Assembly: GCA_905221545.1 (NCBI GenBank)
Contig: CAJNDO010000003.1
Location: 62,001-126,000, forward strand
Source: a bacterium
Lineage (GTDB): Bacteria; Bacillota; Bacilli; Lactobacillales; Streptococcaceae
DNA: 64,000 bases
Direction: 5' to 3'
Shown one piece after another: positions 45,976 through 57,588 of the stretch. The stretch's first letter is position 1; every line of letters begins with the position of its first letter. The notes beneath the pieces are model-generated. The model did no database searches and had not been told where the DNA came from. It was given only the letters and a program-made list of their open reading frames with translations. Position numbers and translations under genes: made by a program.

Positions 45976-46123
45976 TTGTTACCTTTCTTTCTATCCTGTT
46001 CTAAATAGCTCAAGACCATATAGTGAATCTACACTTGTTTACTTCTTTAAAAAAACAGGAAAATGAACCTCCTATTATCTTTCAAGGAATAAGAAGTCTC
46101 ATATTTTTATAGTTTTTCAGTCT
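45976..46123 (-). other. Adhesin 5' leader
   Basis: About 140 bases between the predicted adhesin promoter and its ATG, ending with AGAAAGGTAAC before ATG. No strong hairpin stands out. Confidence 0.5.
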
Positions 46124-46153
46124 ATTATATCAAATTTATTATATTTTTTGCAA
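46124..46153 (-). promoter_or_regulatory. Promoter of the adhesin gene
   Basis: Minus-strand TTGCAA-N18-TATAAT with TG one base before the -10 (TTTGATATAAT). Confidence 0.7.
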
Positions 46154-46532
46154 ACTACTTTCCTCCTACAAATAAACAAATTATATATATATATATGCAC
46201 AAACCTTGTAATATAAGGTTTATAGCTCTTTTTTGAAAATTTAACATATTTTCGGATATTTTTTAGAATTTTTACATTTTGATGACAATTGGTATATACT
46301 CCATTTAATCAATCTCTCTTAAACCTATTTTCTATCTTTTCTTAGTGATAAACTTTATCTGACTTTCATATATGAGATAAATGAAAGACTATATTGCAAA
46401 AAAATGGTACAATGTAGAATGTACTTGGAACTATTAAACTACACAGTAAAGTCGTTGCAAGACACAATCTACTCACTATTAAAAAAACATAAGGGAATTA
46501 ACCCTTGATATGAAAGGAATTTTAGAAATCTT
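46154..46532. other. Intergenic region between adhesin and ybaB promoters
   Basis: AT-rich, with an (AT)n run at 46182-46196, a small palindrome near 46361-46385 (CTTTCAT ... ATGAAAG) and an extended -10 for ybaB, TGGTACAAT, at 46408-46413. No gene seen. The ybaB leader would be about 115 bases. Confidence 0.55.
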
Positions 46533-46832
46533 ATGATGAACATGCAAAACATGATGCGTCAAGCACAGAAACTTCAAAAACAAATGGAACAAAGCCAAGC
46601 TGAACTTGCTGCTATGCAATTTGTTGGCAAATCTGCTCAAGACCTTGTTCAGGCGACCTTAACTGGTGACAAAAAAGTTGTCAGCATTGACTTCAATCCA
46701 GCTGTCGTTGATCCAGAAGACCTTGAAACTCTTTCTGATATGACCGTTCAAGCCATCAACTCTGCTCTTGAACAAATCGATGAAACGACCAAGAAAAAAC
46801 TAGGCGCTTTCGCTGGGAAATTGCCATTCTAA
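46533..46832 (+). CDS. ybaB: YbaB/EbfC-family nucleoid-associated protein
   Basis: 99-residue dimeric DNA-binding protein, starting [20 protein letters not shown] and holding [18 protein letters not shown]. Family members bind DNA as tweezers-shaped dimers and are often beside recR-dnaX; here the gene stands alone. Full family length. The AAAGGAA ribosome site is 15 bases before the first ATG, so one of the later Met codons (third or seventh codon) could also be used. Its first 14 codons are duplicated at 37892. Confidence 0.94.
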
Positions 46833-46875
46833 GCATAAAAAAACAAGCATTCAAGAGAATACTTGCCTATCGTGG

Positions 46876-46900
46876 GAGGAACAACCGTTCCTCTTTTTTG
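46876..46900 (+). terminator. Terminator of ybaB
   Basis: GAGGAAC pairs with GTTCCTC around AACC, followed by TTTTTTG. Confidence 0.85.
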
Positions 46901-46903
46901 TTA

Positions 46904-48667
46904 CTAAAAATTAAAGAATTCCATGGCCTGTTTAAACAGTAAATCCGTATACTCTGGGTCTTCTTGGGCAATGGTAACCTGCTCTTGAATCATTTCCAAG
47001 TCATCTGTTATCATGCCATCCGCTCCTAGCTGAACAGATTTATCAAAGGACTCTGAACTATTGATGGTCCACACGTACAATTTCTGATCCGTATTCCAAA
47101 GCTTATTGACAAAATTTTCATCTAAAGTTGAATACTCCATGGTGTAGCCTGTGGCTTTCGTTCTTGGAAAGATACTATTGTAAGGCAGGATGAAATAGAC
47201 TGGAATTTGTGAATCGTAGGCCAACACCTGATCAATCACATGGTAGTCTAAGGACTGCATTTGGTGGCCATTCCGTTTAATAACATCTCCATATTTGTCC
47301 ATAAAGCGTTTCATCATATCTGGGCTATCTTTTCGACTAGTTTTAATCTCAATAAGAAGTTTCTGATGCAATTCATTGGCTTTGTTAAGATAATCATCAA
47401 AACTAGACACCTTGCTATGATAACCATTTTCTGAAATATCGAGTTTGGTTAATTCATCTAAGGTTAAATCTTGGGGATTGGCATTGACTCCTGTCAAATT
47501 CTTGATATTGGCATCATGCATCATGACAAACTGGCCATCTTTTGTTTCCTGAACATCCGTCTCAACAAAGTCTGGTTCTAGTTGAGCTGTCCTTTCTAGT
47601 GATTGGACTGTATTTTGGACACCATTTTTATCTGAAACACCGCGATGAGAGATAATCAAGGGTCTATGTGCTACTGGAGCTTCTAAATAAACATATCCCT
47701 CAAGAGCAAAAAAGATGCCGGCACAGCCCATCACTCCCCATCTCATCCAGTGGTCTTTCTTTCTCCTTGGTGTGATTTCTAGTTCTTCCCCTGTCAAAAA
47801 GGAAACAAACTTAATAAGAAAATAGGTCAAGGACATATAGTGGAAATTCTTAATCAAGACAAAGTTGATAATTCCCATTATAAGAGATTCCTTATGGGTC
47901 AATCCATCCATCAGTGCCTGACTTGCTAAGATTGGGATCAAGAGAAGAATGAAAAATAGATACGTTTTGACGATAATCCAGAGCAAGTTCCAAATATAAA
48001 ACCAGGAGTGCTTTCTTGTCTTCTCTAGACTGTATCTGACTGCTTCTTTGACTGTTTTCTTCTCAAACAAAAGCTGGGGTAGGGCAAACATCAAACGTAT
48101 TGAAATGTAAAAGAGCAGCAAGGCTAGAACAGTGATTACCAAACCGACCAACCAATACTTATCTTCTACATAGGCTACTATAAATTCCGGAATGACGATT
48201 TTATTGAGGTAATAAATCTTTAAAATCTTTCGAATTAATGGAAAAAGCATCATGACATAAAAGAAAATAAAGGCCATTTTGGAAATCGTCACTTGCTTCA
48301 TAAACAAGAAACTTTGACGAAAGACCTTGCGACTGTACTCCAGCAAAGTTCTCTTTTCATGATAGAGGAGGTGCCGGGCTCCGATAAAGAGAAGTCCTAT
48401 CTGGTAATAGGCGATCAGTAAATTAACGATTACCAGAACAAATAAAGCAAGACTAACAAAGGGAGAACCCTTTATAATGGCAAAAAAATTGTTGTAGGAA
48501 AGAAAGAGATAACCTGTCTGACGGAGCAACAGTCCAGCAATCCAAGAATTAAGTGGCAACCAGACAAACTCAATCATCATAAATATCAAGAAAAAGAGAA
48601 AGAGAATTTTATCTAGATTAAAGTAGATTTTCCTAAAACCTAGATTTTTAGGTTTTTCAGGTTTCAT
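46904..48667 (-). CDS. Membrane glycerophosphodiester phosphodiesterase (GDPD)
   Basis: 587-residue protein with about eight N-terminal helices (1-330) and a C-terminal GDPD domain. Catalytic features: ISHRGVSDKNGVQNT, ETDVQETKDGQFVMMHDANI (two metal-binding acidic residues and the second His), and LLIEIKTSRKD. It should cleave glycerophosphodiesters to glycerol 3-phosphate and an alcohol, possibly acting on lipid or teichoic-acid products at the membrane. Nine bases after the exonuclease gene. Confidence 0.9.
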   Translation of the reverse strand: MKPEKPKNLGFRKIYFNLDKILFLFFLIFMMIEFVWLPLNSWIAGLLLRQTGYLFLSYNNFFAIIKGSPFVSLALFVLVIVNLLIAYYQIGLLFIGARHLLYHEKRTLLEYSRKVFRQSFLFMKQVTISKMAFIFFYVMMLFPLIRKILKIYYLNKIVIPEFIVAYVEDKYWLVGLVITVLALLLFYISIRLMFALPQLLFEKKTVKEAVRYSLEKTRKHSWFYIWNLLWIIVKTYLFFILLLIPILASQALMDGLTHKESLIMGIINFVLIKNFHYMSLTYFLIKFVSFLTGEELEITPRRKKDHWMRWGVMGCAGIFFALEGYVYLEAPVAHRPLIISHRGVSDKNGVQNTVQSLERTAQLEPDFVETDVQETKDGQFVMMHDANIKNLTGVNANPQDLTLDELTKLDISENGYHSKVSSFDDYLNKANELHQKLLIEIKTSRKDSPDMMKRFMDKYGDVIKRNGHQMQSLDYHVIDQVLAYDSQIPVYFILPYNSIFPRTKATGYTMEYSTLDENFVNKLWNTDQKLYVWTINSSESFDKSVQLGADGMITDDLEMIQEQVTIAQEDPEYTDLLFKQAMEFFNF

Positions 48668-48675
48668 AGGTACTC

Positions 48676-49266
48676 CTAGTCAAATAATTGAGATAAGTCC
48701 AACCCACCAAAAGGATTGTTTGATAGGCTACTTTCTGTCTCTAACAATTCTCTAGCTTGATCCGACTCTAGAAAGGACTCGTAAACACGCGCCGTCATCC
48801 GAGCATCCTCCAAGCTATTATGAGACTGACCTTGAAATCCAAGAAACGAGGCAACAGTTTGCAACTTAAGATTGGCAATACCATGTAAATCTGAACTCCG
48901 ACGTTCAAAGGCTTCATCATACAAATCCACCTTGTACTGCTGGCTGTAGTCTAAACCATGGTCCGCTAGAATAGGCAAATCACTTTTAGCAGCATTGTAC
49001 CCTACCATCGGTAAAGAACCCACAAACTCTTGGAAATCTTTTATGACTTTCTCCACTGGAGGAGCATCTTTTAAGGTCTCAGCTGTAATCCCAGTCAAAC
49101 CATTGATAAAACTTTTTAGAGGCACACTGGTATGAACATAGGAATCATAGGCATCGATTTCCTGACCATCTCTAAAACGCACTGCCGATACTTGAATCAA
49201 GTGTGTTTGCCCTTCATGCTGATTAAATTCTAAATCGAAAGCAATGTAATCTTCTAATCGTTCCAT
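48676..49266 (-). CDS. DnaQ-like 3'-5' exonuclease (DEDDh)
   Basis: 196-residue exonuclease with ExoI AFDLEFNQHEG, ExoII VGYNAAKSDLPIL and ExoIII HNSLEDARMTARVY, which supply the acidic residues and His. Related to the PolIII epsilon domain but free-standing, so it may act in repair or RNA/DNA turnover. Its operon partner is the GDPD gene; no functional link is known to me. Confidence 0.88.
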   Translation of the reverse strand: MERLEDYIAFDLEFNQHEGQTHLIQVSAVRFRDGQEIDAYDSYVHTSVPLKSFINGLTGITAETLKDAPPVEKVIKDFQEFVGSLPMVGYNAAKSDLPILADHGLDYSQQYKVDLYDEAFERRSSDLHGIANLKLQTVASFLGFQGQSHNSLEDARMTARVYESFLESDQARELLETESSLSNNPFGGLDLSQLFD

Positions 49267-49364
49267 TTTCTACCTATCCTCTACTGTTATTTAACTTGAT
49301 CAACTATACTATTTAGAAACAAAAGAAGCCATCAGGTTAGCATTTAACCTAAACAGCTCCTTGA

Positions 49365-49856
49365 TTATCCTCCAAATAAACGAGCAAAAAAGCCTTTCTT
49401 AGTGGATTGGACTTCTTCTTTTGCTTGGTCCAGCTCTAGCTTAAGATTTTCTTGATCCTTCATGGCTTGAAGGGTCAATTGTTGCTGCTGATCCAGTTGT
49501 TTGTCTTTCTCAGCAATCTGACGGTCTTTGATACGCATCTGCTCATCTTTTTCTGATAACTGACGATCCTTGGCTTTTAATTGTTCATAAAGACGAAGAA
49601 TTTCTGCATTCTTCTCATCAACCAGAATCTCCATCAGTTCACGTTGTTTGACATCTTCACTGACAGGCTCATCTTCAAAAATCGTTTTTTTATAGATTTC
49701 TTCTAGCTTAATCAAGCCACTTCTGGTAACGACTGTTACCCCTTTGTCATTTTTATCTGTGTCTTCTTCTGGTAATTCTTTGACACGGTTATTGATTGCT
49801 TGGCGAGATAATCCTAAGACCTCTGCAATCTCACTGACGGTCATTTCAATACTCAT
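49365..49856 (-). CDS. rocS: Chromosome-segregation regulator RocS (DUF536)
   Basis: 163-residue protein with an N-terminal helix-turn-helix (SEIAEVLGLSRQAINNRVKE, 7-26), a long coiled coil with a repeated KDRQxxEKDxQ pattern (about 88-130), and a C-terminal amphipathic membrane-binding end KKGFFARLFGG. This is the architecture of pneumococcal RocS, which links DNA and membrane to coordinate chromosome segregation with the capsule tyrosine kinase system. Monocistronic, upstream of the exonuclease gene. Confidence 0.85.
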   Translation of the reverse strand: MSIEMTVSEIAEVLGLSRQAINNRVKELPEEDTDKNDKGVTVVTRSGLIKLEEIYKKTIFEDEPVSEDVKQRELMEILVDEKNAEILRLYEQLKAKDRQLSEKDEQMRIKDRQIAEKDKQLDQQQQLTLQAMKDQENLKLELDQAKEEVQSTKKGFFARLFGG

Positions 49857-49932
49857 AATATCCTCTGAAACGTTTTCTAGCTTTTCTTTACTTAAATCTT
49901 ATCATAAGCTAGATAAACTGTCAAATTTCCGC

Positions 49933-50625
49933 TTAATCTAAGGCCTTCAAAAAGGCTAGTAAGACTTGGGCAGAGCGACGTCCAGCTTCGATAATAAACT
50001 CATCAAAAGAGATGTTTGCTTCATGGTTAGCATTGTCACTCATAGCTCGGATAACTAAGACTGGAAGATTAAGGGCATGCGCTGCCTGAGCAATAGCTGC
50101 CCCCTCCATCTCAACGGCTAAAACTTCTGGGAAATGGGACTTAATCGCTTCTATCTTGTCATTTCCTGCAACAAAACTATCTCCTGTAGCAATCAAACCA
50201 AGATGCCAGTTCTGGTCCAATTGAGATAAACTCTTTTGGATTTTGGCTACAAAGGTTTTGTCTGATTCGAAATAAAGTGGTTGTTGCGCCATTTGCCCAT
50301 AAGCATAACCAAAAGCTGTGACATCCACATCATGATAAGCTAATTTGTCAGCAATCACGACATCCCCAACAGCAATACCTTCTGCGACGGCCCCAGCAGA
50401 TCCTGTATTAATAAGAGCATCCACTTGGAAATGATCAGCCAAAATGGCCACACTCATAGCAGACATGACCTTACCTATTCCACTTTCTACAAGAACAACT
50501 TCATGAGAGGCAATGCTTCCTGTGTGATAGGTATTCCCCAAAACAACTTGCTCTTGGGCATTGTCTAAATGCTGGACCAGATAAGCCAGTTCTTCTGGCA
50601 TAGCCGCAATAATTCCTATTTTCAT
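49933..50625 (-). CDS. mtnN: 5'-methylthioadenosine/S-adenosylhomocysteine nucleosidase
   Basis: 230-residue nucleosidase (Pfs) that clears MTA and SAH and makes the precursor for LuxS-derived AI-2. Motifs: IAAMPEEL with the base-contacting Glu, VESGIGKVMSAM, NTGSAGA, VEMEGAAIAQAAH and the catalytic Asp in RAMSDNANHE. Last gene of glmU-nudix-macP-mtnN, 13 bases after macP. Confidence 0.96.
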   Translation of the reverse strand: MKIGIIAAMPEELAYLVQHLDNAQEQVVLGNTYHTGSIASHEVVLVESGIGKVMSAMSVAILADHFQVDALINTGSAGAVAEGIAVGDVVIADKLAYHDVDVTAFGYAYGQMAQQPLYFESDKTFVAKIQKSLSQLDQNWHLGLIATGDSFVAGNDKIEAIKSHFPEVLAVEMEGAAIAQAAHALNLPVLVIRAMSDNANHEANISFDEFIIEAGRRSAQVLLAFLKALD

Positions 50626-50638
50626 TTCAATTCCTTTT

Positions 50639-50953
50639 CTATCGCCAATATTTTACAGCTAACACTAACAAAATCAAGAGAAAGATGACTACGAATAAGA
50701 TTTTATTTAACTTGGAATTGAAGACATTTCTCTTAGTATTTTCAATGCGACGGCTTTTATGAATAGACGGTTCGACCTGAATCTTCAAGGTCTCCTGGCT
50801 AAAACCATGTTCCTTAGGATTGGCATAACCAAAACGGGAAGATGAGGTTGGTAAAATCTTAGTCTCCTCATCGTCTAGCAAAGGGGGACCTGAAATTTTT
50901 TCGCCTCTATTAGCTCTTTCAATCATTTCATCCGTTAATAAAGGTTTACCCAT
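50639..50953 (-). CDS. macP: MacP, membrane activator of PBP2a
   Basis: 104-residue protein with a charged cytoplasmic part and one C-terminal helix ([16 protein letters not shown]). Pneumococcal MacP is needed for PBP2a activity and is phosphorylated by StkP on a threonine near residue 32; here DDEETKIL puts Thr at 31. The start [10 protein letters not shown] at 50953, with GGAGG ahead, is chosen over an in-frame start 11 codons upstream inside the nudix gene. Confidence 0.88.
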   Translation of the reverse strand: MGKPLLTDEMIERANRGEKISGPPLLDDEETKILPTSSSRFGYANPKEHGFSQETLKIQVEPSIHKSRRIENTKRNVFNSKLNKILFVVIFLLILLVLAVKYWR

Positions 50954-50964
50954 ACTGACCTCCT

Positions 50965-51510
50965 CTATTTTTTGTGCAATTCCCAATATTGTACAGCCAT
51001 AATTGTCTTGGCATCACAGATATGACCTGATTGGATCAATTCCTTGGCTTCGTCTAGGCTCACTTCAAGGACTTCCAAGGTTTCATCCTCATCCTGCGGA
51101 CGTGGATTTTCCACCTTTGTCAAATTGCTTGCTAGGTATAGTTTTAGTTTTTCATTACAAAAGCCAATGGCTGAGTAAAAATCATACAAGAGTTCTAATT
51201 TCCCTGTATAGGCCGTTTCTTCCTCTAATTCACGCAGAGCTGCTGCGACAGGGTCTGTATTTTCTCCTAGTTCCAACTTTCCGGCTGGAATTTCGTAAGA
51301 GACTGCCTCGATGGCTTTGCGATACTGCTTGACCAAGATAAGTTTTTGCTCATCTGTTACAGCCAAAACACAGACAGCTCCATTGTGGAAAATCAAATCA
51401 CGTTGGGCAATTCCCTTGCCTTCCGGTAATTCAACCTGATCTTGAACCAGTTTAAAAATTGGTCCTTGATAGATTTCTTTTCGGCTAAGCGTTTTTTCTT
51501 CAAATTCCAT
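50965..51510 (-). CDS. Nudix hydrolase, ADP-ribose pyrophosphatase type
   Basis: 181-residue Nudix enzyme, probably hydrolysing ADP-ribose to AMP and ribose 5-phosphate. The Nudix box is [25 protein letters not shown]: the REx2EE core is intact, but the span from the first Glu to RE is two residues longer than the strict consensus. N-terminal [13 protein letters not shown] and the YDAK-like [10 protein letters not shown] near the end are typical of YqkG-like ADPRases. Between glmU and macP. Confidence 0.9.
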   Translation of the reverse strand: MEFEEKTLSRKEIYQGPIFKLVQDQVELPEGKGIAQRDLIFHNGAVCVLAVTDEQKLILVKQYRKAIEAVSYEIPAGKLELGENTDPVAAALRELEEETAYTGKLELLYDFYSAIGFCNEKLKLYLASNLTKVENPRPQDEDETLEVLEVSLDEAKELIQSGHICDAKTIMAVQYWELHKK

Positions 51511-51519
51511 GACAGGCTC

Positions 51520-52914
<1,395 letters not shown>

Positions 52915-53016
52915 CTAGAAATTCCCTTTTATTATACCATATTTCAAATCATTCCGCGCCCTTGAATGAAAAAATGCTCTAAAGTCCTTTCTTAACCCAT
53001 TTTTTGAGTATTTTTT

Positions 53017-53045
53017 TTGATTTTTTTTCATTTTTAAGGTAAAAT
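53017..53045 (+). promoter_or_regulatory. Promoter of the GH25 gene, possibly leaderless
   Basis: TTGATT-N17-TAAAAT, with the ATG at 53054 only eight bases past the -10. No ribosome site fits between. Confidence 0.55.
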
Positions 53046-53053
53046 TATGAGAT

Positions 53054-53854
53054 ATGAGAAAGAAAATTAATCCACTTATTTTATTTGGTTTTTTTGGGAT
53101 TATGATTTTCATTTTAATCCTGAATCGCCCTCGTTTTGAGGACCATCCTGTAAAAACAAAGTCAAATATCGCGCAAGTAGAATCACAAGCGCTACATAAT
53201 ATAGATAAACCGGTAATTGATGTTTCTGGTTGGCAACGTCCTGAGGAAATTAATTACGATACTCTGTCACAAAACATTTCTGGAGTTATCGTTCGTGTCC
53301 ATAGCGGAGCTCAGTCTACGAAAGAAAACGATGCTTCCTATGTTAATGGGGTTGATAAGGCTTTTAAAACCCATATCACTGAGTTTCAAAAACGAAATGT
53401 CCCAGTTGGTGTCTATGCCTTTGTAGCTGGAAAAAGTGTCCAAGAAATGGAAAAGGCCGCTGAAGTTTTTTATAACGCTTCATCGCCATACAGCCCTAGC
53501 TACTATTGGCTAGATGTGGAAGATAAAACCATGTCCAATATGAACGAAGGTGTTGAAGCCTTTCGGGCAAAACTAGAATCACTAGGTGCTAAAAACATAG
53601 GTATCTACGTTGGGGTCTACTTCATGGAAGAACACAGTATTGATACAGACAAGTTTACGTCTGTTTGGATTCCTTCCTATGGCTCTGACTCAGGATTTTA
53701 CGAGGCAACTCCAAAAACTGATTTAGATTACGACATCCACCAGTACACTTCTAAGGGAAAAATTGCTGGTTTTGACCACGATTTGGATATCAACGTTATC
53801 TCTTCCTTAAAAAACAAAGAAGAAACCTTTAGAAAACTCTTTTTAAAACCTTAA
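53054..53854 (+). CDS. Membrane-anchored GH25 lysozyme-like protein
   Basis: 266-residue protein with one N-terminal helix (INPLILFGFFGIMIFILIL) and a GH25 muramidase domain about 54-250. Key residues: first Asp in PVIDVSGWQRP, the DxE catalytic pair in YYWLDVEDKT, and the terminal Asp in GFDHDLDINV. Would cut the glycan strand next to the membrane; it has no choline-binding repeats, unlike LytC. Monocistronic, with a terminator after it. Confidence 0.88.
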   Translation: MRKKINPLILFGFFGIMIFILILNRPRFEDHPVKTKSNIAQVESQALHNIDKPVIDVSGWQRPEEINYDTLSQNISGVIVRVHSGAQSTKENDASYVNGVDKAFKTHITEFQKRNVPVGVYAFVAGKSVQEMEKAAEVFYNASSPYSPSYYWLDVEDKTMSNMNEGVEAFRAKLESLGAKNIGIYVGVYFMEEHSIDTDKFTSVWIPSYGSDSGFYEATPKTDLDYDIHQYTSKGKIAGFDHDLDINVISSLKNKEETFRKLFLKP

Positions 53855-53862
53855 AAGCATTT

Positions 53863-53886
53863 GTTTATCATTTGCTTTTTCTTTTT
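53863..53886 (+). terminator. Terminator of the GH25 gene
   Basis: AAAAGCA pairs with TGCTTTT around a short AT-rich loop, then TCTTTTTG. Confidence 0.7.
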
Positions 53887-53900
53887 GTGTTTGATTATGA

Positions 53901-53906
53901 TACAAT
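53901..53906 (+). promoter_or_regulatory. Extended -10 of the DUF368 operon
   Basis: TGATACAAT, about 42 bases before the DUF368 ATG, which has TGGAGGAAA as ribosome site. Confidence 0.6.
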
Positions 53907-53948
53907 ATAATAAGGATTTTTTGAAATAGAAATAGTTGGAGGAAACAT

Positions 53949-54791
53949 ATGCTCTCATGGTTAGCACGCCTTATTAAAGGGATTGTGATTGCTCTTGGAT
54001 TTATCTTACCGGGAATTTCCGGAGGGGTTCTAGCAGCAATCTTAGGAATTTATGAACGGATGATTGGCTTTCTGGCCCATCCATTTAAAGACTTTAAAGA
54101 AAATGTTTTATACTTTATTCCAGTTGCCATCGGTATGCTTCTGGGAATCGGCTTATTTTCTTACCCGATTGAATACCTTCTTGAAAATTATCAGGTCTTT
54201 GTCTTATGGAGCTTTGCAGGTGCCATCATTGGTACTGTTCCTAGCCTCCTCAAAGAATCAACTCGAGAATCTGACCGAGACAAGATTGATTTGGCTTGGT
54301 TCTGGGCAACCTTTATCATTTCTGGACTAGGTCTCTATGCCTTAAATTTCATCGTTGGAACCTTAAGTGCAAGCTTTCTTAATTTCGTCCTAGCAGGGGC
54401 ACTATTAGCTCTTGGTGTATTGGTTCCTGGTCTCAGTCCATCAAATCTACTTTTGATTTTGGGTCTCTATGCTCCTATGCTGACAGGTTTTAAAACCTTT
54501 GACCTCTTGGGAACCTTCTTCCCGATTGGAATCGGAGCAGGCGCAACTCTCATCATTTTTTCAAAATTGATGGATTATGCCTTAAACAACTACCACTCAC
54601 GGGTCTATCATTTCATCATCGGAATCGTCCTATCAAGTACTCTTTTAATCTTGATTCCAAATGCAGGAAACGCTGAAAGCATCCAATACACAGGCCTTTC
54701 TCTTGTTGGTTATGTCATCATCGCCTTCTTCTTTGCCTTGGGAATCTGGCTTGGTATTTGGATGAGCCAATTGGAGGATAAGTATAAATAA
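53949..54791 (+). CDS. popT: DUF368 membrane protein (PopT-type undecaprenyl-phosphate transporter)
   Basis: 280-residue protein with about eight helices and two copies of the family signature: GFILPGISGGVLAAILGIYE near the start and GVLVPGLSPSNLLLILGLYA near residue 160. DUF368 proteins were recently shown to recycle undecaprenyl phosphate across the membrane. That role would serve peptidoglycan and the teichoic acids made by the genes at 2.7-10.4 kb. Coupled to the next gene by a one-base overlap. Confidence 0.85.
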   Translation: MLSWLARLIKGIVIALGFILPGISGGVLAAILGIYERMIGFLAHPFKDFKENVLYFIPVAIGMLLGIGLFSYPIEYLLENYQVFVLWSFAGAIIGTVPSLLKESTRESDRDKIDLAWFWATFIISGLGLYALNFIVGTLSASFLNFVLAGALLALGVLVPGLSPSNLLLILGLYAPMLTGFKTFDLLGTFFPIGIGAGATLIIFSKLMDYALNNYHSRVYHFIIGIVLSSTLLILIPNAGNAESIQYTGLSLVGYVIIAFFFALGIWLGIWMSQLEDKYK

Positions 54792-55273
54792 TGGCAAAAA
54801 AAGTAAAAATCAAAAAAACATTGGTGGAACAAATTCTGTCTAAAGCAGGTATCCCACATCAGGGAATTCAAATCAATGCGCTTGAAGGAGAACTTCCGCA
54901 AGGTTATGAACGAGATCAGATTTTCAAAACCTTGGCTCTTTTGGGAGACAAGACAGGACCGATTATCGGAATTGTACCTATCACTCAACACCTATCTGAA
55001 AAGAAATTAGCTAAAATTTCTGGCAATAAAAAAGTGAGCATGATTCCACAAAATGACTTGGAAAAAACAACAGGTTATATTCATGGAGCCAATAATCCTG
55101 TCGGTATTCGTCAGAAACACAATTATCCCATTTTTATCGATAAGATTGCTCTAGATTTGGATCAAATGATTGTCTCTGCTGGCGAAGTTGGTCACAGCAT
55201 TATCGTCGCACCACAAGACTTGGCTAGCTTTGTAAAGGCTGACTTTGCAGATATTTTGGAGGACAGCAAGTAA
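54791..55273 (+). CDS. YbaK/EbsC-family aminoacyl-tRNA deacylase
   Basis: 160-residue protein that removes wrongly attached Cys from tRNA-Pro (family role). Shows the YbaK pattern QIFKTLALLGD, the lysine-containing VPITQHLSEKKLAK and TGYIHGANNPVGIRQK with SAGEVGHSI near the end. Overlaps both neighbours by one base (TAATG), so the three genes are translationally linked. Confidence 0.9.
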   Translation: MAKKVKIKKTLVEQILSKAGIPHQGIQINALEGELPQGYERDQIFKTLALLGDKTGPIIGIVPITQHLSEKKLAKISGNKKVSMIPQNDLEKTTGYIHGANNPVGIRQKHNYPIFIDKIALDLDQMIVSAGEVGHSIIVAPQDLASFVKADFADILEDSK

Positions 55274-55890
55274 TGAAACTCTACTTTGTCCGCCACGGCC
55301 GCACCGTCTGGAACCAAGAAGGACGCTTTCAAGGTGCTAGTGGAGATTCTCCCCTTCTTCCTGAATCCATTGATACCCTCAAAAAACTCGGTCAGTATCT
55401 CAAGGATATTCCTTTTGATCAGATTTATTCAAGTGATTTACCTCGGGCAGTCAAATCTGCTGAGATTATCCAAAGCCAACTCCAGACTCCCTGTCCTTTA
55501 GAATGCGTTCCTAACCTCCGTGAATGGCAGCTGGGAAAATTAGAAGGCTTAAAAATCGCAACCTTGGAAGCTATTTACCCGCAACAAATCAAAGCTTTCC
55601 GTACGAATCTTGCCAAGTTTGACACTCAAATGTTCGGAGCCGAATCCCTCTATAGCACAACCCAACGGACCATCCAATTTATCAAATCACTTAAAGATAG
55701 TCCGGCTGAGCGTATTCTAATTGTCGGTCACGGCGCCAATCTTACCGCCAGTCTTCGTACTCTACTAGGCTATAAAGAACCTCTTCTTCGTAAAGATGGC
55801 GGTCTAGCAAATGCCAGCCTGACCATTCTTGAAACCCATGATTTTGAAACATTTACTCTCGATACTTGGAATGATACTTCCTATCAATAA
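55273..55890 (+). CDS. Histidine phosphatase superfamily protein
   Basis: 205-residue phosphatase with the catalytic RHGRTVWNQEGRFQG (His nucleophile), the second motif SSDLPRAVKSAEII, and GHGANLTASLRTLL (second His). Annotated in relatives as phosphoglycerate mutase-like, but small size and sequence suit a broad-range phosphatase. Last gene of the DUF368 operon. Confidence 0.88.
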   Translation: MKLYFVRHGRTVWNQEGRFQGASGDSPLLPESIDTLKKLGQYLKDIPFDQIYSSDLPRAVKSAEIIQSQLQTPCPLECVPNLREWQLGKLEGLKIATLEAIYPQQIKAFRTNLAKFDTQMFGAESLYSTTQRTIQFIKSLKDSPAERILIVGHGANLTASLRTLLGYKEPLLRKDGGLANASLTILETHDFETFTLDTWNDTSYQ

Positions 55891-55891
55891 C

Positions 55892-55922
55892 AGAACTTGA
55901 TTTTATCGTCAAGTTCTTTTTA
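55892..55922 (+). terminator. Terminator of the DUF368-ybaK-phosphatase operon
   Basis: AGAACTTGA pairs with TCAAGTTCT, followed by TTTTTAG. Confidence 0.88.
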
Positions 55923-56018
55923 GTTTTTAAAGATTATCCGTGAATTTCTTGGTTATTTATGATAAAATGGGAGTATCGCAAAAAATGACTCATCGTATTC
56001 AATTTTGAGTAAAACTAG

Positions 56019-57518
<1,500 letters not shown>

Positions 57519-57524
57519 GCACTT

Positions 57525-57552
57525 ATCCTCTGGCTCTTGTCAGGGGATTTTT
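57525..57552 (+). terminator. Terminator of lysS
   Basis: ATCCTCTG pairs with CAGGGGAT (one G-T), followed by TTTTTC. Confidence 0.8.
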
Positions 57553-57558
57553 CGATGC

Positions 57559-57588
57559 AAAAAGAGACTGAGGAAAACTCAATCTCTA
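57559..57588 (-). terminator. Terminator of the amino-acid ABC operon
   Basis: On the minus strand AGAGATTGAG pairs with CTCAGTCTCT, followed by TTTTTGC. The 5' arm contains the stop codon of the binding-protein gene. Confidence 0.8.

Noticed and set aside
46182..46196. (AT)n run between the adhesin and ybaB
   Set aside because: Could be phase-variable, but it lies outside both predicted promoters and the tract is short.
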